Source: Heterostelium album PN500
Taxonomy: Eukaryota > Evosea > Eumycetozoa > Acytosteliales > Acytosteliaceae
NCBI RefSeq assembly: GCF_000004825.1
Contig: NW_008805092.1
Location: 496,001-560,000, forward strand
DNA: 64,000 nt
Reading direction: 5' to 3'
Positions 57,880 to 64,000 of the stretch are shown one piece after another (positions within the stretch are counted from its first letter, which is position 1; each line of letters begins with the position of its first letter). The notes beneath the pieces are model-generated. The model saw only the letters and a program-made list of their open reading frames with translations, was not told the DNA's origin and ran no database searches. A program made the position numbers and the translations under genes.

Positions 57880-58360
57880 ATTTGTTAATATTTAGAGATC
57901 AATTCCAGACTGTAGCTACATTTGCGACTCGCTCGTAAGAGGTAAAAGCAAAGATAACCTCTTTTGGAATAGGAACGATACGCTCAATAATGCGAAAATG
58001 TGAAAGCAGATCACCGGATCTTCCATCGAACTTAGGAATAGTTTGTAGGAGATTCTTGGCTGAGTGAGTGCTAAGGAAGCACGAGTACGCCTTAAGGAGT
58101 CATCTCTAACAATCAACAAGCACATAGAACGGCGGAATCCAAAGTTAACATGCAGTGATACTTAACAAAGTTGGCGCCACTGGTTGGTAATCTTATATTT
58201 GATATCAACTGCATCTTTGATCCTAATGAATCTACTTGTCATCTGAAAAGCTGATGACCAACTTACAATTGTTTAATGGGTACTAGCATTGCCTTGGCGG
58301 CTACCTTATTGTCCTTAGACGGACAACAGTAGCCTATCTATAGAAACAAATAATCTAATC
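57880..58360 (-). mobile_element. Fossil LTR retrotransposon fragment (Gag region), Ty3/gypsy-like
   Basis: Read on the minus strand, about 58120-57900 encodes a Gag-like stretch (IPKFDGRSGDLLSHFRIIER, the FDG motif of Ty3/gypsy capsid proteins). Upstream in the same sense, near 58170, is TGGCGCCAAC, which looks like a tRNA primer-binding site. Beyond it, up to about 58360, is a non-coding stretch that may be the end of the left LTR. No pol, protease or second LTR is seen. It is a broken, old fragment sitting inside the gene cluster. Confidence 0.55.
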
Positions 58361-58766
58361 TAAAAAAAATTTATCTAAACATAGGAATTTACTAATATTG
58401 ATATAACAAATAATAAAAGGAAAAAATATATCGAAATTAGTGGGTGTAAATGAATATTATTATTATTTGTCTGTTCCCACAAAATTGTTATATTTTTCCA
58501 AAATTCATCAAAACTAGTACATTTAATTGTATGATCATAAAATAAAAATAGAATATATTAACACTCTTAATAGAGATAACTTTTAAAAAAATTTATCAGA
58601 CTATTCCAATGATATTTTAAAAGCAAATAACAAAGGATTAAGAAACAAGCTCTAGCTGTATCCAAATATAAATAAATAAAAAAAATACATTCACCATTTA
58701 AAGGGGGTTATAAGAATTTTTGCCAGTTCAGCTTTGTATACTTTTATTGATTGCTATGGCTTTTAT
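58361..58766. other. Spacer after the fossil element
   Basis: AT-rich. No reading frame is seen. The right end is the 3' flank of the minus-strand beta-domain gene. Confidence 0.4.
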
Positions 58767-59716
58767 TTACAATGGCATGATGAATATTATAGCACCTGGA
58801 CCATTAACCGAACCAGTGTGTCCTTTAGAAAAACGTAATCTCGCACGAATATCATAATTATAGAATCCTGGTTGTAAAAGGTCAGATGTTACCGAGACAC
58901 CATTAACCCAAGCTGGAACCTGGCTAATAGAGGTACCTACTGGCCATTGAGCATCATTTAATCCACCATTTGTCATAATGTTACCATTTAATGCCGATGT
59001 AACATCCAAACTGACGGTACCATCGTTGTATACAATATTCGAGTGGAATTGTACAATGGCAACAACCTTGCTTGGACGACTGATGACAATAGTGGCTTGA
59101 GAACCTGGAATTGGTGTCCAATCGGCAGAGGAAATACCATTACCATGAGTTGGAACCTTGACAACTTGAGTGGTCACCTTGGTGCTCTCGATTGCTGTCA
59201 AACGCTTCTCCAAGCTCATGAATTTCTTGAAGAGCTCTGTAGTGGCACTGCAGCACGGTGTGAACTCAGTGAGTTTAGAACCGGCAATATCTATGGTATA
59301 GTATTTACGATCACCATTCTTATCGAGAGCGACCATCACATCCTTTTGATTGGAAAACTCTTGGAAATATTGAAAGTCCAAGTTTGTAGCTAGTGCTGCA
59401 CGCAACAATGGTGTGAAACCAGTGTTTGTCAAGATGTCACCGGAAATAAATCCATTTACATCCATATAAGATACTAAACAAACTCTACCATCACTTGTCT
59501 TAAACATTAAGTAATCTGACCAAGTTGACATCCATTTTTGCTGTTTTGAATGAATAGTAACTACATGTTAGTATTTATAATAAAGTCATTTGATTTTCAA
59601 ATTATAATAATTACAGTCCATAAAAGAGAACCATTCAAAGTATATGTAGCATTACCATCGCTTCTATAGTTTAATTCATAACCATCGACTCTTCCATTGA
59701 AAACTAATGTTGCCAT
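58767..59716 (-). CDS. Cluster member 4: stand-alone beta-domain protein with coiled coil (291 aa)
   Basis: Two exons (59716-59615 and 59540-58767, GTAATT donor, phase 0). The first exon supplies MATLVFNGRVDGYELNYRSD, a beta-rich opening. Residues 34-130 are a small domain with strands that look like a display or beta-repeat module (VCLVSYMDVNGFISGD, MVALDKNGDRKYYTIDIAGS). A short heptad segment (ATTELFKKFMSLEKRLTAIE, about 133-155) could drive oligomers, probably trimers. Residues 167-291 are the beta domain shared with member 3: SADWTPIPGSQATIVISRPS, VAIVQFHSN, VSLDVTSALNG, WPVGTSISQVPAWVNG, LLQPGFYNYDIRARLR, ending AIIFIMPL. There is no signal peptide. The gene carries the palindromic element about 300 bases upstream. 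It may be a partner of the helical proteins, as both module types occur fused in member 3. Confidence 0.82.
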
Positions 59717-60410
59717 TTTTATTTAAATGTAATATATATGTGTGTGTGTGTGATAGAATAAGTTGATGTAATTTGCAATGTAAAGAGTTTAGTTTATAGT
59801 TTATTAAACCTCTTTATTGTTTTTTTGTTAACATTTTTTTAAAAGATTTTTATTTTAGTTTGAAAAAGAAACTCAGATCAATTAATTGGTGCGAGATAAC
59901 CACAAACAAATTTACCAAAAGATTTTGATCAAACGACCAAACCATCAAAAAAAAAAAATCAAAAAATCAAAGTTTGCAAATCAAAAAAGTAACTCCACAG
60001 TCGCGAACAACATGGATTAATTAATTGAGGAGATTGCAAAAATGAAGCTTCGAGATTGAAATCTAGTCACTTTTTGGTGAACCAAAAATAATCTCCCAAA
60101 AATAAAAAACAAACTGTCATCTCTTCATCCTTTTTCCAAATTCAAATAATCGTCGATGAATGTGTATTTTTTTGTTAAACGAAACACTTTCACTTTGCTT
60201 AAACTATTTCAAACAAAAATATCAGTTTAGTTATCATTAATTTGTGACCTACAACTCTTTACATTTACAATTTATATTTAAAATATTAATGCATTGATTA
60301 TCTCTAATAAAACTTTTATTCATTAGAATTAATAGATGAATTCAATTTAATGATATTCTAGATATATTTGATTATTATTGATTTGATTGAAAAATTAGTT
60401 TAGTTTAGTT
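59717..60410. other. Upstream region of cluster member 4
   Basis: 694 bases with no gene. It includes a GT run just upstream of the ATG, A-rich tracts (about 59948-59985), the palindromic element and a following stretch (AAACTGTCATC...CATCCTTTTTCCAAATTC) that also matches sequence after the 52321 copy. Confidence 0.5.
60014..60096 (-). promoter_or_regulatory. Palindromic upstream element, copy 2
   Basis: GGATTAATTAATTGAGGAGA is identical to copy 1. TTTTTGGTGAACCAAAAA (60071-60088) differs from the perfect palindrome by one base. The outer GGAGATT (60029-60035) / AATCTCC (60090-60096) pair is intact. The similarity to 52321-52480 continues for at least 60 bases further. It lies about 300 bases upstream of the gene at 58767, the same side and about the same distance as copy 1 from its gene. 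Confidence 0.65.
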
Positions 60411-61598
60411 TTATTTGTAGTAAATAAGTGGTTGTAACCAAACATCATTTTTCAAAGTGTCGAAAATCTCCATCTCATCATCCTCTGGTTCAAACCAAGA
60501 GAAAAAGCTCGGATCGTCTCCTTCCGATCGTTTTGTGATGTCCAAACCATTCTTCCATTGTATCTTACTGCTTGAAGTCTCGAGTGATTGATCGCCTTTT
60601 TCGAATCTATATTCTTTGAAAATCGATTTATTCTTTATGAATGAATTGTTACCAAAATTCTATAAAACAAACAAAACAGAGCAATTAGAGATTGAACTTT
60701 CGATAGATATAAAGGTAATAAATAAATTAAAAACTTACGAAAATGAATTTTACTGTTGTATGTGGAGAATCGGTGCATTCAACTTTGAAAGATGTCAGAC
60801 ATGACATTAAATCACTATCTTTACCTGTAAATAAAGATGATATCATTGGATGATTTTTAAACTATTAATTAAATTTGCAAACATGTTTTATTATTAGTTG
60901 ATCAATTAATTGCACTAATCGCGATAATAGCTATTATTAATAAAGTTTAACTTACAACTTTAAACCAGAATTTAGGAATACTATCGATCAATGTATCTCT
61001 CTTCTTTGTCAACTTCCGATATCTTTTTATCCCTCTCCAACTCTGTCTTTAATATCTCTGTAGCCATCTTTTTCTCGATCTTCTCAATGTCGTCTTGAAT
61101 CGATGAGATATCATCGGCAAGCTTTAACAATGCATCAAGTTCTTCATCTTCACCCTCATCAGCATCAACATCGCCTTCCATCGCTACATCATATTCTTCA
61201 CCTTCTAATTCTTGATCAAGATTATCTTCATTCTCTACCTCTTCTTCTTCTTCTTCTTTTTTTGGTTCAACTTTGTTTTTTATTTTTAATGATTTTTCTT
61301 TCTTTACATTATTATTATTATTATTATTATTGTTGTCTTTATCAAGTTTTACTTTTTTATTAACATTACTAATGTTCTTTGTTTTAGCTGATGATGATTT
61401 ACTTGTTTCTGGTGTCTGAGACTTTGTTGTTGTTGTTGTCGTAGTTTGTGGTGGTTTTGATTGTTTTTCTTTACTAATATTTGGTTTTGTTGTTGTTGGT
61501 TTTGTTGTTGCTGTTGTCAAAGGTTTGTTCTCATTTTTACTTTTACTTTTTGTTTGTGTTTGTTTTCTTTTATTTGTTGATGTGGTTGTTGAAGACAT
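60411..61598 (-). CDS. SET/NAP-family histone chaperone with one frame slip
   Basis: Exons 61598-60956, 60861-60739 and 60659-60411. The N terminus is Thr/Lys-rich (nuclear-signal-like) with an acidic stretch, then the NAP/SET dimerisation helix (ELDALLKLADDISSIQDDIE). The hallmark LIDSIPKFWFKV joins across a phase-0 intron to FKNHPMISSLFTGKDSDLM, then FKVECTDSPHTTVKFIFNFG, KIQWKNGLDITKRS, SFFSWFEPEDDEME and NDVWLQPLIYYK, matching SET along its length. The frame slips by one base in an AAAAA run at about 61024. Without it exon 1 has 642 bases and the protein 337 residues with all phases intact. The slip is probably a sequencing error. SET/NAP proteins bind histones and inhibit acetylation or PP2A. 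Confidence 0.87.
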
Positions 61599-62670
61599 TT
61601 TTATATCTTTTTCGTCTTTATTTGAACTTTTCGGTTCAACGATAAGATTTTACTTCGCAATTTTAGTTTTTTTTTCATATTTTTTTTTTTTACATTGATT
61701 ATTTTTAATTGAATTTAAGTTGGAATTACGTACAGTTATTATTCTCTTTCTCTTGGTAGTTTTTTTGGTTATCTTTGTGGGGGTAGACAAATTTACCTGA
61801 TTTCGTGACGGCAATCTCTTTCAGTAGTAGTAGTACGCCTTTTGTTTTGTTTCAATTCGCTTGTCGAGCTCTGGGTTTAAAAGTTCTGGCAATATATCAT
61901 TTATTTATTTATCTGAAACACAAACAATCAAAAAAATAAAATAAAATAAAAACAAAATAAAAATGAACAAATTTTATCGAAGTGCTAAAAATTTGAGAAG
62001 GAGATGATAACTCCTTTCCAATTATAGGGAGTCGGAAGAGAGAGATAGCAATTAATTCAAGTTGGTTAATGGTTAAACAAATAAATAAAATAAATATTTT
62101 TTATTTATATGATCACTAAAAAGGGTTGTTCTATTGACTGATTGATTTATTGACCAGTGAGTACAGGTTGTGGTTTGTAAGGGTAGATTTAATTTAAAAT
62201 ATTACAATCAAATTAATTTGATGTAATGATTAGTTTTTTTTTTTTTCTTGTGTCAAAAACCATTCGTGTTTTCCCAAAAGTCTGTAATTATTTTTAATTT
62301 TTTAATTGCTAAAATCGTAATAAATCGGTATTAATTATTAACAATCCTTAAGCAAATTGCTATTTAAATTCGACACAGTGCTAATCAACCAACCAAAAGT
62401 TAATTAAATGCAAATTTAATAATCATAGGTTAGTTGTTTATTATATAAATATAAATATAAATATAAAAATAGTTTAGTAAACTAATAGACCAACACAACA
62501 ACAATAACAATAACAACACAATAGTAGAGTAGAGCAACACAAAAGATCTTTTTGACACGTTTCAATTCAACTAGTTTGTTCGGATTGATCGATCGTTCGT
62601 TTTAATTAAGTCATAAGTGTTTGTAATAGATATTATCTAGAGCAAACAAACGAACAAACGACAAACAACT
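61599..62670. other. Divergent promoter region
   Basis: 1.07 kb between the starts of the SET gene (minus) and the Gln-rich gene (plus). AT-rich with long T runs near 61668 and 62234 and no credible frame. The last 250 bases, with CAACAACAA tracts and ACAAACGAACAAACGAC, look like the leader of the plus-strand gene. Confidence 0.4.
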
Positions 62671-64000
62671 ATGCTAAGAGTTGCCCAAATAAATAAGTCA
62701 GTGTCGACACTGCTGTTGAATTTCAATTCGATTTCACCGACGATCGGTGGTGTCATTGCCAACAGTGTCAATGCAACACGTGGATCACAGGTTGTCTCTA
62801 TTTGCAATGTTGATACTGCTGTTGCTGCTTCAGCTTTCAGTAGTAGCAGTAGCGGTAGCAGTAGCAGTAGAAGTTATAGTAGTGCTAATGCAGTGCATTC
62901 CTCAAATCCAAGAGTGAGGTCAACCGTCAAACCATATCGTCGTGGTGGAAAAAAATTTAGAAAAGAATTAAATAATAATAACAACATCAGCAGCAGCAAC
63001 AGCAGAATTAGTAGTAGTAGTAGTAGAAACAATGAAGTAATTATTAATGAAAGTAATAATATTAATAACAACAAAAGTGATCCGTACTCAGTAGTAGATA
63101 ATATTATTAATAAATATAAAGATGATAATAGATTTATTATGAATGAAGAGGAGGATTTCGATTTGGATTTTAAAAAGTTGGATGGTGCTGGTGATGGTGA
63201 TGGCGATGATGTTGTTACTGTAGATACTATAACACCGGAACATGGTACAGAGAATGAGAAGAAACAACGTAGCAGTCTATATCCTAGAATCAAGAGGAAC
63301 TACTTGGAGATGCAAAAGTTGGTGTATCAATTTAAATTAACCGATCCACTCTTTGTGCACAATAAGAATGTCAAAAGCATGTGGGATGCCGTCAGATTAT
63401 CTCCTACCACTGAATTAAGTATATCGGAATCTGATATCGAGCAGATTGAATCGTATATACATTCAAAACAATCGCTACTCAATCAGAAACCATCAGAGAA
63501 TCAACAACAACAACAACAGCAACAACAGAATACAACAGCTACAACAACAGCTACAACAACAGCTACAACAACAACACCAAAAACTCTTTTGGTTACACCA
63601 CCAAGTAAAACAGAACAACAAGCCAAACAAGAAGAACAAGAAGTACAACGACTGAAAAGAGAAGCTGAGAAGCTAAAGAGAGAGGAAGAAGAGAAACAAA
63701 AGTTAGAGAGACAAAGAGCATTCCTCGAGGAGCAACAACGAAAAGAACAACAACGAAAAGAACAACAACTGAAAGAGCAACAACTGAGAGAACAACAACT
63801 TAAAGATCAACAGCTCAAGGAGCAGCAACTTAAAGAGAAGCAAGCTAAAGAGCAACAGTTAAGAGAGCAACAACAACTCCAACAACAACAGCAACAACAA
63901 CAACAGCAACAACAACAACAGCAACAACAACAACAACAACTTAAAGAACAACAACAACTAGAGAAGCAAGCTAAAGAACAACAGACAAGAGAACAACAAC
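62671..64000 (+). CDS. Partial gene: Gln/charged coiled-coil protein, possibly mitochondrial
   Basis: The frame opens at 62671 and stays open for 443 codons to the window edge, so the gene continues beyond it. The N terminus (MLRVAQINKSVSTLLLNFNS) is basic and without acidic residues, like a mitochondrial presequence. Ser and Asn runs follow, then a basic block (KPYRRGGKKFRK). A conserved-looking central segment comes next (YPRIKRNYLEMQKLVYQFKL, TDPLFVHNKNVKSMWDAVRL), then polyGln, Thr/Ala repeats, and a long REEEEKQKLERQ-type charged coiled coil that turns into KEQQLKEQQL repeats. I cannot name the family from this part. The central segment is the place to search. The 3' end, stop and any introns lie outside the window. 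Confidence 0.7.
   Translation, partial: MLRVAQINKSVSTLLLNFNSISPTIGGVIANSVNATRGSQVVSICNVDTAVAASAFSSSSSGSSSSRSYSSANAVHSSNPRVRSTVKPYRRGGKKFRKELNNNNNISSSNSRISSSSSRNNEVIINESNNINNNKSDPYSVVDNIINKYKDDNRFIMNEEEDFDLDFKKLDGAGDGDGDDVVTVDTITPEHGTENEKKQRSSLYPRIKRNYLEMQKLVYQFKLTDPLFVHNKNVKSMWDAVRLSPTTELSISESDIEQIESYIHSKQSLLNQKPSENQQQQQQQQQNTTATTTATTTATTTTPKTLLVTPPSKTEQQAKQEEQEVQRLKREAEKLKREEEEKQKLERQRAFLEEQQRKEQQRKEQQLKEQQLREQQLKDQQLKEQQLKEKQAKEQQLREQQQLQQQQQQQQQQQQQQQQQQQQLKEQQQLEKQAKEQQTREQQ

Overview
The window is AT-rich nuclear DNA from a dictyostelid social amoeba (or a very close relative). The evidence is: proteins full of Asn, Gln, Thr and Ser runs; short AT-rich GT-AG introns that mostly start GTAAGT or GTATGT; a tRNA gene with retroelement debris just downstream; and typical dictyostelid gene content (GH9 cellulase, FLHEN-type ankyrin proteins, a cAMP-receptor-like 7TM protein, LRR and F-box-like proteins). 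I cannot name the species.

Layout. 0-3.5 kb: decayed or unclear sequence, including an inverted duplication and a frameshifted coiled-coil/LRR gene. 3.6-17 kb: housekeeping genes. These are a C2/coiled-coil protein, a glutathione reductase with a possible mitochondrial presequence, a NOL8-like nucleolar RRM protein, a PRA1-family membrane protein, an Era-type mitochondrial GTPase and an F-box-like LRR protein. 17.3-18.4 kb: tRNA-Gly(ACC), a LINE 3' end and two A-tailed hairpin repeats. 18.4-37 kb: a SAP-like/LRR gene, a giant secreted SdrD/Cna-B-type protein, an LRR protein, a divergent ankyrin pair (one fused to a sirtuin), a GPI-anchored protein and a 7TM receptor. 39-47.6 kb: cellulase, a POT/PTR peptide transporter and an RFWD3-type RING/WD40 ubiquitin ligase. 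49.5 kb: a tiny 56-residue spliced gene. 50-60 kb: a cluster of an apparently undescribed family. It has two 620-residue proteins with a hydrophobic helical bundle, a 772-residue relative in which a C-terminal beta domain is added, a 291-residue protein carrying only the beta domain, a decayed copy of that domain, and an LTR-retrotransposon fossil. Related palindromic upstream elements recur in this cluster. 60-64 kb: a SET/NAP histone chaperone and the start of a Gln-rich protein that runs off the window.

Most genes are unrelated neighbours, not operons. The likely functional unit is the 50-60 kb cluster, with shared modules, shared upstream DNA and recent sequence exchange. Several otherwise good genes (15.0-16.8, 18.4-19.9, 20.2-24.4 and 60.4-61.6 kb) carry single-base frame slips, mostly in homopolymer runs. 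This looks more like sequencing error than gene death. Exon boundaries were assigned by eye from GT-AG signals, reading-frame phase and protein-family continuity.
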